Origin: Bacteroidales bacterium
GTDB lineage: Bacteria; Bacteroidota; Bacteroidia; Bacteroidales; UBA4181
Reading direction: 5' to 3'
Assembly (NCBI GenBank): GCA_031287245.1
Contig: JAITTD010000023.1
Coordinates: 1 to 11,096 of the forward strand
DNA length: 11,096 bases
In this document: one piece after another, positions 1 to 6,766 of the stretch
Layout of the letters: each line of letters opens with the position of its first letter
Numbering within the stretch: the stretch's first letter is position 1
The notes under the pieces: model-generated
What the model saw: only the letters and a program-made list of their open reading frames with translations
Told to the model about the DNA's origin: nothing
Database searches by the model: none
Program-made: the position numbers and the translations under genes

Positions 1-126
1 TCCTAGTTCGGAACTCTGTCATCCTAGTTCGGAACTCTGCACTCCTAGTTCGGAACTCTGTCATCCTAGTTCGGAACTATGCCATCCTAGTTCGGAACTC
101 TGTCGTCCTAGTTCGGAACTCTGTCG
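1..126. repeat. Tandem array of six 21-bp units with a dyad core
   Basis: Six head-to-tail units of exactly 21 bp start at 1, 22, 43, 64, 85 and 106. The first 15 bases (tcctagttcggaact) are identical in all six. Only the last six vary: ctgtca, ctgcac, ctgtca, atgcca, ctgtcg, ctgtcg. Each unit holds the interrupted palindrome AGTTC-G-GAACT. The array begins at the window edge, so it may continue to the left. There are no spacers, so it is not a CRISPR array. The function is unknown; a protein-binding array or a plain minisatellite are both possible. Confidence 0.95.
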
Positions 127-152
127 TCAATGGATTATAGTATGAAAGGACA

Positions 153-190
153 AATTATGAATGCTGCAGTATAATTCATAATTCATAATT
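153..190. repeat. AT-rich inverted repeat with 7-bp direct repeats downstream of cdsA
   Basis: The decamer aattatgaat (153-162) is the exact reverse complement of attcataatt at 174-183, and the latter is repeated in a 7-bp-shifted copy at 181-190. The decamer can therefore pair with either right-hand copy. It lies 10 to 47 bases past the cdsA stop on that gene's transcript. The stem is almost all A/T and no long U run follows, so it is at best a weak terminator or an mRNA 3'-end structure. Confidence 0.6.
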
Positions 191-199
191 AAAAAGAAG

Positions 200-1039
200 T
201 TATTGCACGAAGATTTTCAGGTAGAAATAGACCATGGGGGCTGCCGGCAGTACTGCATCAAAGCGGTCGAGGATGCCGCCGTGTCCGGGCAGGAAATGAC
301 CGGAATCTTTGATTTGCATATTGCGTTTGAGTAGCGATTCGAGCAAATCGCCATAAACGCCGAAAATCACGATGATGGCTGCAATGACTAACCAATGAAA
401 ACAGGCTGTTGAAGTTGCAGGACAGTCGGATAAAGGCACAAAATGAGCGACAAGCAACGAGGCGGTGAGCGTAAAAATCAAACCGCCGAAGAAACCTTCC
501 CACGATTTTTTGGGTGAGATGCGCTCAAACAAACGATGTTTGCCAAAACACACTCCGGAGAGGTAGGCAAATGTGTCGTTTGTCCACAGCAGCGCGAAGA
601 AACCGATGAGTATGCCGGGAGAATAAGTCATTGCGCGGGATGGGAAAACCACGCCGCTCAGCAGCGAAAAGGGCAGAGCGATATAGACCGTGCCTGCCAA
701 AGTGTATGCCAATCCGCGAAAGTTAAACTCGTTGTTCCGGTACAGGCGGGGAATACAAATGAGTGCCGACAGTGGAATCAGCCAGAGGAAGATGTTTGCG
801 CCCACGCATCCCTGTTTATACAGGAACGTGGCCACAAAGAGGAACACTCCCGTCAGCGTTCCCGTCCATTTTTCAGGATGAACGCTGTCGTTTTCGACGA
901 TATGGTAAAATTCGAGCAGTGCCCATGCTGTCAATGCTGCGAAAACAGCGGCAAAAGAATATGGATGCCAAAGAATCGACCCGATGACAAGTGCGATAAA
1001 AACAGCGCCCGACAAGGCTCGCTTAACGATATTACTCAA
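200..1039 (-). CDS. cdsA: Phosphatidate cytidylyltransferase (CDP-diglyceride synthase)
   Basis: CdsA converts phosphatidic acid and CTP to CDP-diacylglycerol, the precursor of phosphatidylethanolamine and phosphatidylglycerol, in the inner membrane. The 279-residue protein is rich in hydrophobic helices. It carries WTNDTFAYLSG (152-162), SPKKSWEGFFGG (175-186), and near the C-terminus a full match to the CdsA family signature (residues 235-261), with S235, K238-R239, K244-D245, HGG 253-255 and D258-R259-F-D261. The length is normal for the family. The start is TTG: an in-frame TGA lies seven codons further upstream and no ATG or GTG falls in between. This TTG overlaps the stop of the DUF2007 gene by four bases (TTGA), suggesting translational coupling. 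It is the last gene of the rsfS-ftsH-DUF2007-cdsA run. The function is secure; the exact start slightly less so. Confidence 0.95.
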   Translation of the reverse strand: MSNIVKRALSGAVFIALVIGSILWHPYSFAAVFAALTAWALLEFYHIVENDSVHPEKWTGTLTGVFLFVATFLYKQGCVGANIFLWLIPLSALICIPRLYRNNEFNFRGLAYTLAGTVYIALPFSLLSGVVFPSRAMTYSPGILIGFFALLWTNDTFAYLSGVCFGKHRLFERISPKKSWEGFFGGLIFTLTASLLVAHFVPLSDCPATSTACFHWLVIAAIIVIFGVYGDLLESLLKRNMQIKDSGHFLPGHGGILDRFDAVLPAAPMVYFYLKIFVQ

Positions 1040-1239
1040 TGTGGGTGACTTTTGATTAATTCAGCAGCAAGGTTTTCGTCTTCGGGTGGCACAAACACTT
1101 CTATTTGTCCAAATGCGAGATATGAGGAATCCTTTTGGTCAAAAATCACCGCTTCGATATTTTCCTCGGCAAGCAAAGATTTCACGATTTCCGCACGGTA
1201 TCGCTCAGTAGTCGTATAAACACTTATCCAGTTATCCAT
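1036..1239 (-). CDS. Small DUF2007-type putative signal-transducing protein
   Basis: This 67-residue soluble protein begins MDNWISVYTTTERYRAEIVK and ends in acidic and amphipathic segments. The pattern is typical of DUF2007 proteins: an N-terminal strand, a helix (AEIVKSLLAEENIEA), then the strand IEVFVPPED and a closing helix. Such proteins have a small ferredoxin-like or GlnB-like fold and are labelled putative signal-transducing proteins; no biochemical role is established that I can name. The gene starts 20 bases after the ftsH stop and overlaps the cdsA start by four bases, so it is almost certainly co-transcribed and may be coupled to cdsA. I assign the family from sequence pattern only. 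A role in membrane or lipid homeostasis is inferred from the neighbours. Confidence 0.8.
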   Translation of the reverse strand: MDNWISVYTTTERYRAEIVKSLLAEENIEAVIFDQKDSSYLAFGQIEVFVPPEDENLAAELIKSHPH

Positions 1240-1259
1240 AGGCTTTCATTATTAAAAAG

Positions 1260-3278
1260 TCATCTTTCTTCTTTTTTTGATTCTTGAAATGCTAATTCAG
1301 GCGCTATCACATCCATCACGCTTGTGGGTTCATCGTCCTTTTGAAAGGGGCGTTTTCCGAAAATTGTCTCCAAATCTTCTGCAAAAATTACTTCTTTTTC
1401 CAAAAGAATCTCTGCCAATTGCTTCAAACCGTCCTGATGTGCTATCAAAATCTCTTTGGCTCGGTCATAAGCCTTGCCAACAAGGTTTAACGCTTCCATG
1501 TCTATGCTTTCCGACGTTTTGTCGCTATAGGGTTTGGTAAAAGCGTATTCCGACTGTCCCGACGAATCATAGAAACTCATGTTGCCCAACTGTTTGCCCA
1601 TTCCGTAATAACTCACCATGGCATACGCCTGTTTGGTGACTCTTTCGAGGTCGTTGAGCGCGCCGGTGGAAATGGTTTTGAAGGTCAGTTCCTCTGAGGC
1701 TCTTCCGCCCAGCGTGGCGCACATTTCGTCAAGAAGTTGTTCGATTGTGGTGATTTGGCGTTCTTCCGGCTGATACCATGCAGCGCCCAGCGCACGACCG
1801 CGCGGGATGATGGTCACTTTCAGCAAGGGATGCGCATGTTCGAGCATCCAGCTCACGGTGGCATGTCCCGCTTCGTGGTATGCGATAGTACGTTTTTCCT
1901 GAATGGTGATAATTTTGTTCTTTCGTTCCAATCCGCCGATAATGCGGTCAACGGCATCCAGAAAATCTTGTTTTTCCACCGCTTTTTTATCGTTTCTTGC
2001 GGCTATCAGCGCGGCTTCGTTGCATACATTGGCTATGTCTGCGCCTGAAAATCCGGGGGTTTGCTTTGCCAGAAAGTCCGTATCCAACCCTTCTTCGATT
2101 TTCAACGGGCGCAGGTGCACCTGAAAGATGGCTTTGCGTTCCACCACATCGGGCAGTTCCACGTGAATCTGGCGGTCGAAGCGTCCGGCGCGAAGAAGCG
2201 CCTTGTCGAGAATATCGGCGCGGTTGGTGGCTGCCAGAATGATGATGCCCGCGTTGGTGCCGAAGCCGTCCATCTCGGTGAGCAATTGGTTGAGCGTGTT
2301 TTCGCGCTCATCGTTGGCACCGAAATTGGGATTTTTGCCACGGGCACGTCCTATCGCGTCCACCTCGTCGATGAAGATGATACAGGGCGCCTTTTCTTTG
2401 GCTTGTTTGAACAAATCGCGCACACGCGAAGCGCCCACGCCAACGAACATCTCTACAAAGTCGGAACCTGACAGCGAAAAGAAAGGCACATTGGCTTCGC
2501 CGGCAACTGCCTTGGCGAGAAGCGTTTTACCCGTACCCGGAGGACCCACTAACAAGGCTCCTTTGGGTATTTTTCCGCCTAAATCGGTATATTTTTTCGG
2601 ATTTTTCAGAAAATCAACAATTTCTTTCACTTCCACTTTGGCTTCTTCAAGACCTGCAACATCCTTAAAATCAATCTTGATCGTCATTTTTTCCTTGTCG
2701 AAAATCTGTGCACGCGATTTGCCCACATTGAATATACCGCCCACGCCACCCGACATTCTGCGGAAAACGAGCATCCAAATAGCGATGATGATAATCAGGG
2801 GCAACAGCCATCCCATCATATCGCCCATAAAATCCTTTCTGTCCTCGTAGGACGGCAATATGCGTTGCTCTTCCGGCTTGTCTTCCTGCGCTTTTGCCAA
2901 TTGTTCCTCAAAAGCATCGGACGAGGCGATGGTCATTACGAAATGAGGACCCGTTTTTGGCTCTTCGCCCTGCTTGAAGTATTTGCTGTACTTGGGCTGT
3001 TTCAGTTTGTCGGACTTGATGTAAATTTCAGCCTCTTTGCGGTTGATGACCACTATTTTTTCGATGTCGTCGGATTGCAGCATCTCTTTTTCGAGCACCC
3101 TGCGGTCAATAGTGACCTGCTTCGACCCAAAATTGATGAATTGCATAGCAATGAAAATGGCAAACAAGGCGATATAAAGCCAATACATGTTGATTCTCGG
3201 CTTTCCTTGATTGTTGGTCTTGTTCTCGTTGGAATTCCTTGTCGGGTTGTTCCCCTGAGTTGCATTATTCTCGTTCAT
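1260..3278 (-). CDS. ftsH: ATP-dependent zinc metalloprotease FtsH
   Basis: FtsH is the membrane-anchored hexameric AAA+ protease that extracts and degrades misfolded or regulatory membrane and cytosolic proteins. The 672 residues show, in order: a polar, Asn-rich N-terminus (1-30), TM1 (about 32-50), an exported domain, TM2 (about 155-172), Walker A GPPGTGKT (245-252), the pore loop around M277-F278-V279-G280, Walker B IIFIDE (300-305), the second region of homology with ATNR and RAGRFDR (350-369), and the zinc site HEAGH (468-472). D543 in the LND motif is the likely third zinc ligand. All catalytic residues are present and the length is normal. The ATG lies one base after the rsfS stop (TAATATG), so expression is probably coupled to rsfS. 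The C-terminal tail is charged and variable, as in other FtsH proteins. Confidence 0.98.
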   Translation of the reverse strand: MNENNATQGNNPTRNSNENKTNNQGKPRINMYWLYIALFAIFIAMQFINFGSKQVTIDRRVLEKEMLQSDDIEKIVVINRKEAEIYIKSDKLKQPKYSKYFKQGEEPKTGPHFVMTIASSDAFEEQLAKAQEDKPEEQRILPSYEDRKDFMGDMMGWLLPLIIIIAIWMLVFRRMSGGVGGIFNVGKSRAQIFDKEKMTIKIDFKDVAGLEEAKVEVKEIVDFLKNPKKYTDLGGKIPKGALLVGPPGTGKTLLAKAVAGEANVPFFSLSGSDFVEMFVGVGASRVRDLFKQAKEKAPCIIFIDEVDAIGRARGKNPNFGANDERENTLNQLLTEMDGFGTNAGIIILAATNRADILDKALLRAGRFDRQIHVELPDVVERKAIFQVHLRPLKIEEGLDTDFLAKQTPGFSGADIANVCNEAALIAARNDKKAVEKQDFLDAVDRIIGGLERKNKIITIQEKRTIAYHEAGHATVSWMLEHAHPLLKVTIIPRGRALGAAWYQPEERQITTIEQLLDEMCATLGGRASEELTFKTISTGALNDLERVTKQAYAMVSYYGMGKQLGNMSFYDSSGQSEYAFTKPYSDKTSESIDMEALNLVGKAYDRAKEILIAHQDGLKQLAEILLEKEVIFAEDLETIFGKRPFQKDDEPTSVMDVIAPELAFQESKKEER

Positions 3279-3279
3279 A

Positions 3280-3648
3280 TTATTCCGTGAAATCTAATTC
3301 ATTAACATGGGTGATTTGACCGTCACCCCACAATTCTTCCAATTTGTAATGCGTGCGAAAATTTTGCTGAAAAATATGCACCACTGCATCGCCATAATCC
3401 AGCAAAACCCATTCGGCATTGTTCATTCCTTCTATTGAAAACGGGCGAACAGACAAGCGTTCAGTAGTTTCCTTCTCAACAGAAGTGGCTATTGCGTTGA
3501 CTTGCGTATTCGATTCGCCATGACAAATGATAAAATAGCGGCATATTGCATTCTCTATCTTCGACAGGTCAATGCAGACTATCTCATGTCCCTTTTTTTC
3601 AAAAATACCCTTTATTATCGTATTTATCAATCCGTTACCCTTTATCAA
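3280..3648 (-). CDS. rsfS: Ribosome silencing factor RsfS (Iojap/YbeB family)
   Basis: RsfS binds uL14 on the large ribosomal subunit and blocks subunit joining, lowering translation in starvation. The 122-residue protein matches the family in DLSKIENAICRYFIICHGES (27-46) followed by TQVNAIA, in EWVLLDYGDAVVHIF (79-93) and in YKLEELWGD (101-109). The length is typical. There is no ATG start. TTG at 3648 is preceded by in-frame TAA four codons... upstream within the leader, and a second in-frame TTG lies 18 bases in (3630). That second TTG has an SD-like AAGGG seven bases before it and would give 116 residues, so the start is uncertain. A -7 promoter element lies about 30 bases upstream. The gene leads the run rsfS-ftsH-DUF2007-cdsA, with ftsH following after one base. 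Confidence 0.93.
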   Translation of the reverse strand: MIKGNGLINTIIKGIFEKKGHEIVCIDLSKIENAICRYFIICHGESNTQVNAIATSVEKETTERLSVRPFSIEGMNNAEWVLLDYGDAVVHIFQQNFRTHYKLEELWGDGQITHVNELDFTE

Positions 3649-3677
3649 TTCTTTTTAACTCTTTACAAATATAAATG

Positions 3678-3685
3678 CAAAGATA
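3678..3685 (-). promoter_or_regulatory. Bacteroidota-type -7 element upstream of rsfS
   Basis: On the minus strand, TATCTTTG followed by C matches the TAnnTTTG -7 consensus of the Bacteroidota primary sigma factor. Transcription would start near 3672, leaving a leader of about 24 bases before the TTG at 3648. No good -33 TTTG is visible at the expected distance; only a T-rich stretch lies there. The element gives the rsfS-ftsH-DUF2007-cdsA run its own promoter, although read-through from yidC is also possible. Confidence 0.6.
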
Positions 3686-3730
3686 GGATATTTTTTGAAA
3701 AACGAGTACTTTTTCAGAAAATACCATGAG

Positions 3731-5614
3731 TTATTTCTTTTTCTTCGCGTTGGCTCTTGCTTGCGCCTGCTGCTTTTTTTGCAAATCCTCCAACCGTTGC
3801 TGAAATTTTGATTTTTTTGTTGGTTTGGCGCTGTTTGCCTGCAATTTTTTCAACACTTTCTGTTCATCAATGCTGCGCTTGAAAATCTCGTTCTGCGCGA
3901 TGGTGATGACGTTGGCAACGAAATAATAATAGGTCAATCCGGCGGAATAATCGTTGAGGAAAAACAGGAACATCACCGGCATGATGTACATCATGGTTTT
4001 CATGCCCGGCATGGCGGAAGTGTCTGTCTGTCCGCTGCTCATGCGCATACTGAGGATGGTGGCTGCGGTCATCAGCAGGGTGAACAGGCTGACGTGGTCG
4101 CCGTAGAACGGGATGTTGAACGGCAGGTCGAGGATGGAATCGTAGGAGGACAGATCAGTTGCCCACAGGAACGACTGTTGCCGCAACTCGATGGAAGCCG
4201 GAAAGAAGCGGAACATGGCGAACAGAATAGGCATCTGCAACAACATGGGCAAACAACCGCCCATTGGACTGACACCTGCTTTTTTGTACAGCGCCATGGT
4301 TGCCTGCTGGCGTTCCATAGCCTTGTCTTTCGGTATTCGTGCGTGGATTTCGTCAATTTGGGGCTTCAACACCCGCATTTTGGCGGACGACATGAACGAT
4401 TTGAAAGTCAGCGGAAGCAATCCTGCCTTGATGATGATGGTCATCAGCAGGATAACAATTCCAAAGTTGCTGATGAATCCGCCCAGCCAGTCGAACAGCG
4501 GAATGATGACGAACCGGTTAATCCAGCGGATGATGTTGCTGCCAAGCGGCACTAACTGTTCCAATCCGGCGTCGTAATGTTTGAGCGTACTGTAATAGTT
4601 CGGTCCGAAGTACATACTCATCGGTATCAGTTGTTCCGGCGCCCTGCTGTTAAATTCCATCCCTATAACGGCGTTGTATTTCTTGATGTATTTGTTTTGG
4701 TTCAGCATTTTCTGCGAACTCAAATCGGCATTGGCAAAACTTTCTTTCGCTATCAAACTCCATGAAAAGAACTGCTGTTTGAACGTAACCCAGTCCAGTC
4801 GTGTGGCTATTTTTTTGTCGTCCTTGTCTTTTGCAGCGCTCAGTTCTTCCACATCGTCCTGATGGTATTTGTAGAAAAGCGAGGTGTAGGTGTTCTCGTT
4901 GTCCGCCCCTTTTTCCTGACGCGGCGAATATACCTGCCAGTTGAAATCAATCTGTGTCTGATTAGCGGGAATCAACGTGTTCATATTCACCAATTTCACA
5001 TCAAACCCCATCATGTATTCACCTGTTTTCATCGTGTAGCGATATTCGATATAGGCGTTGTCGCCTGCATTGAGGCGCATACACAGAGTGGCGGAATCTC
5101 CTATGAGCCGGACGGTGGGCTGATCGGTGGAAGGTTCGAAGAAAAGTTCCGTAGTGGCAATGCTCCGGTTTTGGGAAAAGAAGTTGAAACCGAAAAGGGT
5201 AGAATCGCCGTTGAAAAGGATGAGCGGCGACTGGTCAAAGCGCTTGTAATCTTTCAGTTCCACTGAATAAGGGCGTCCGCCCCGGGTGGCGAAAGTCACC
5301 TTTATCAGGTCGTTTTCCATCGTGATTTTGCGGTTTTCGCCGCTGGCTGCACTCGAAAACGCTCCGAAAGCGTCTTTCAGCTGTTGCTGACGGGTGGAAT
5401 CTGCCACAGTGGTATCGCGATCCGACGGCTGTAACTGTTGCGCACGCTGTATCTCTTCGGCAAGCCGTGCCTGCTCGGCTTGATTGATTAACGCTATGGA
5501 ATCGCGTTTGTGTTTCAAACGTTCCATTTCTTCCTTCGACGGGCGGCTCCACAGGCTGGATCCTACTAAAATTCCTATGATGAGCAGCAACCCGATGATT
5601 GTATTTCTATCCAT
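3731..5614 (-). CDS. yidC: Membrane protein insertase YidC
   Basis: YidC inserts and folds inner-membrane proteins, alone or with the Sec translocon. The 627 residues show an N-terminal membrane helix (about 5-22), a charged linker, a large periplasmic beta-rich domain (about 95-350), and the C-terminal Oxa1-like domain from about 365. The latter includes the segment SSAKMRVLKPQIDEI (409-423), where R414 aligns with the hydrophilic-groove arginine of the E. coli protein, and GGCLPMLLQMPILFAMF (452-468). The Lys-rich tail (residues 597-627) is the type thought to contact ribosomes. Length and layout are normal for Bacteroidota. It starts with ATG and has its own promoter. From memory, pyrG usually lies just upstream in Bacteroidales; here a divergent Rpn-type nuclease gene takes that place. 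Confidence 0.97.
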   Translation of the reverse strand: MDRNTIIGLLLIIGILVGSSLWSRPSKEEMERLKHKRDSIALINQAEQARLAEEIQRAQQLQPSDRDTTVADSTRQQQLKDAFGAFSSAASGENRKITMENDLIKVTFATRGGRPYSVELKDYKRFDQSPLILFNGDSTLFGFNFFSQNRSIATTELFFEPSTDQPTVRLIGDSATLCMRLNAGDNAYIEYRYTMKTGEYMMGFDVKLVNMNTLIPANQTQIDFNWQVYSPRQEKGADNENTYTSLFYKYHQDDVEELSAAKDKDDKKIATRLDWVTFKQQFFSWSLIAKESFANADLSSQKMLNQNKYIKKYNAVIGMEFNSRAPEQLIPMSMYFGPNYYSTLKHYDAGLEQLVPLGSNIIRWINRFVIIPLFDWLGGFISNFGIVILLMTIIIKAGLLPLTFKSFMSSAKMRVLKPQIDEIHARIPKDKAMERQQATMALYKKAGVSPMGGCLPMLLQMPILFAMFRFFPASIELRQQSFLWATDLSSYDSILDLPFNIPFYGDHVSLFTLLMTAATILSMRMSSGQTDTSAMPGMKTMMYIMPVMFLFFLNDYSAGLTYYYFVANVITIAQNEIFKRSIDEQKVLKKLQANSAKPTKKSKFQQRLEDLQKKQQAQARANAKKKK

Positions 5615-5664
5615 TTTACGATTATATTATTGTGACCCTGTTCAGGTCGCCATTTTTCAGGGCG

Positions 5665-5696
5665 CAAAATTAGATGAAAATCTTCATATTTCCAAA
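5665..5696 (-). promoter_or_regulatory. yidC promoter, -33/-7 Bacteroidota type
   Basis: On the minus strand, TTTG (5693-5696) and TAATTTTG (5665-5672) are separated by 20 bases. This matches the Bacteroidota -33 TTTG / -7 TAnnTTTG pattern. The transcript would start near 5659, with a leader of about 45 bases before the yidC ATG. The leader contains a small CCTG-TT-CAGG palindrome (around 5637-5646) that is too short to assign a function. Confidence 0.75.
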
Positions 5697-5752
5697 CGCA
5701 AGGAATAAAATGAATAAAAAGACCAAAAACCTTTTAATTCGTAATTAATCAC

Positions 5753-5760
5753 TATCTTTG
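5753..5760 (+). promoter_or_regulatory. -7 element for the Rpn-type nuclease gene
   Basis: TATCTTTG followed by C matches TAnnTTTG and shares the 10-mer CTATCTTTGC with the rsfS promoter. Transcription would begin near 5766, about 18 bases before the ATG at 5784. The -33 region has only cttttaa, with no clear TTTG. This element and the yidC promoter are divergent in the same 169-base gap, with -7 elements about 80 bases apart. Confidence 0.6.
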
Positions 5761-5783
5761 CCGTGAATTTTTTACAGTGAAAT

Positions 5784-6668
5784 ATGATTATAGCCAATCC
5801 CATATACGATATCGCCTTTAAGCGGCTGATGGAGAACGAGCGCGTGGCGAAGTTTTTCATAGGCACGCTGCTGGGGCAAACCATTGAGACGGTTACTGCC
5901 GCTTCGCAGGAGTACACACGCTACAATAACGAAGGCAAACTTACTATCTTCCGGTTGGACTTTGTGGCAACCATCATTACCGACACCGGCGAGCATAAAA
6001 AAGTGCTCATTGAGATGCAAAAAGCCAAAGAACTCACCGACCTGATGCGGTTTCGCAGCTATCTGGGCGAGCAGTACAAGAAAGAAGATATGGTGAACGA
6101 CCAGCCTCAAGTGTTGCCTATCACCACCATTTATGTGCTGGGTTTTAACCTGCCCGAAATAAACAGCGCCTGCATCAGAATTGGACGCGAATATACGGAT
6201 ATGATAACGCAGCAGACCATCGCGGAGCGGAGCCATTTTATAGAAAGCCTCACGCACGACAGTTACGTGGTGCAGGCGCGGCGCGTCTTGCCCCGCTACC
6301 AAACGCGGTTGGACAAACTGATGAGCGTGTTTGCCCAGGAAAATTTTACGGACAATACAAAAATCATCAAGCAGTACAACCACGAAACAGATGATGAGGA
6401 TATAAAGGTGATGACGGATATTTTGCACCATGTAGGCACCGACCCCGACGAGCGCAAGGAGTTGGACAACGAGATGGAAGCACAGCGCACTTATAATGAG
6501 TGGTTCGGCGAAAAAGACAGAGCGCTTATAGCGAAAGACAAGGTGATTGCAGAAAAGGATGCCGCCCTTGCCGTTGAAAAAGCCGCCCTTGCTGCCGAAA
6601 AAGCAGAAAAGGATGCTGCGCTTGCCCGCATCGCCGCATTAGAAAAACAACTAAAAAACGGACAATAA
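5784..6668 (+). CDS. Rpn-family PD-(D/E)XK nuclease / putative transposase
   Basis: This 294-residue protein fits the Rpn/YhgA-like family (PD-(D/E)XK nuclease family transposase). The N-terminus NPIYDIAFKRLM (5-16) and the core FRLDF (56-60), followed by VLIEMQKAK (74-82), give the likely catalytic set D59, E77 and Q79, with Q in the place of the classical Lys as is common in this family. Rpn proteins are DNA endonucleases linked to RecA-independent recombination, and E. coli members act as toxins or phage-defence factors. From about residue 242 to the end lies an Ala/Lys/Glu-rich coiled coil with repeated EKDAALA units. It is the only plus-strand gene. I see no terminal inverted repeats, so it looks like a stand-alone gene and not a complete insertion sequence. 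Family is confident; activity is unproven. Confidence 0.88.
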   Translation: MIIANPIYDIAFKRLMENERVAKFFIGTLLGQTIETVTAASQEYTRYNNEGKLTIFRLDFVATIITDTGEHKKVLIEMQKAKELTDLMRFRSYLGEQYKKEDMVNDQPQVLPITTIYVLGFNLPEINSACIRIGREYTDMITQQTIAERSHFIESLTHDSYVVQARRVLPRYQTRLDKLMSVFAQENFTDNTKIIKQYNHETDDEDIKVMTDILHHVGTDPDERKELDNEMEAQRTYNEWFGEKDRALIAKDKVIAEKDAALAVEKAALAAEKAEKDAALARIAALEKQLKNGQ

Positions 6669-6691
6669 GCCGTGGGGGGTGCACCTACAAC

Positions 6692-6756
6692 GAATCACAA
6701 TTGAGTCACAATTGAATCACTATTGAATCACTATTGAATCACAATGAATCACAATT
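6692..6756. repeat. Tandem array of six 11-bp units between convergent genes
   Basis: The units are gaatcacaatt (6692), gagtcacaatt (6703), gaatcactatt (6714), gaatcactatt (6725), the 10-base gaatcacaat (6736) and gaatcacaatt (6746). The array fills most of the gap after the nuclease gene. Its last unit overlaps the 3' end of the TPR gene, supplying that gene's TGA stop and last codons. Confidence 0.93.
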
Positions 6757-6766
6757 GTGATTTTTT
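6747..6766 (+). terminator. Possible terminator for the nuclease gene
   Basis: The perfect 16-base palindrome aatcacaattgtgatt (6747-6762) runs into six T residues (6761-6766). As RNA it gives a six-pair stem with an AAUU loop and a U tract, a weak intrinsic terminator for plus-strand transcription. The GTGATT arm could pair equally with AATCAC in other array units upstream. The stem is A/U-rich, so efficiency is doubtful. There is no U run for the opposite direction. Confidence 0.4.

Noticed and set aside
1..126. CRISPR array or coding repeats (three open frames, for example LVRNSV[I/V] on the plus strand)
   Set aside because: Units abut with no spacers, so it is not CRISPR. The open frames follow from a 21-base period; no start codon or longer gene is attached inside the window.
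142..174. 10-codon plus-strand ORF (MKGQIMNAAV)
   Set aside because: Too short, lies inside an AT-rich inverted repeat and has no clear promoter or ribosome binding site.
536..1048. 170-residue ORF antisense to cdsA
   Set aside because: Mirrors a well-supported gene and shows no recognisable protein features; Cys- and Gln-rich composition is typical of a shadow frame.
2203..2850. 215-residue ORF antisense to ftsH
   Set aside because: Lies fully opposite the conserved AAA+ domain; low-complexity Ser/Pro composition is that of a shadow frame.
3696..3716. 7-bp stem (tgaaaaa / tttttca) between yidC and rsfS as a terminator
   Set aside because: The stem is nearly all A/T and is followed by A residues, not U, on the yidC transcript.
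5637..5646. CCTGTTCAGG palindrome in the yidC leader as an operator
   Set aside because: Four-base arms around two bases occur often by chance, and no second copy is nearby.
5772..6431. 219-residue minus-strand ORF antisense to the nuclease
   Set aside because: The plus-strand frame has a family match, promoter and proper start. The antisense frame is His- and Val-rich with no recognisable motif.
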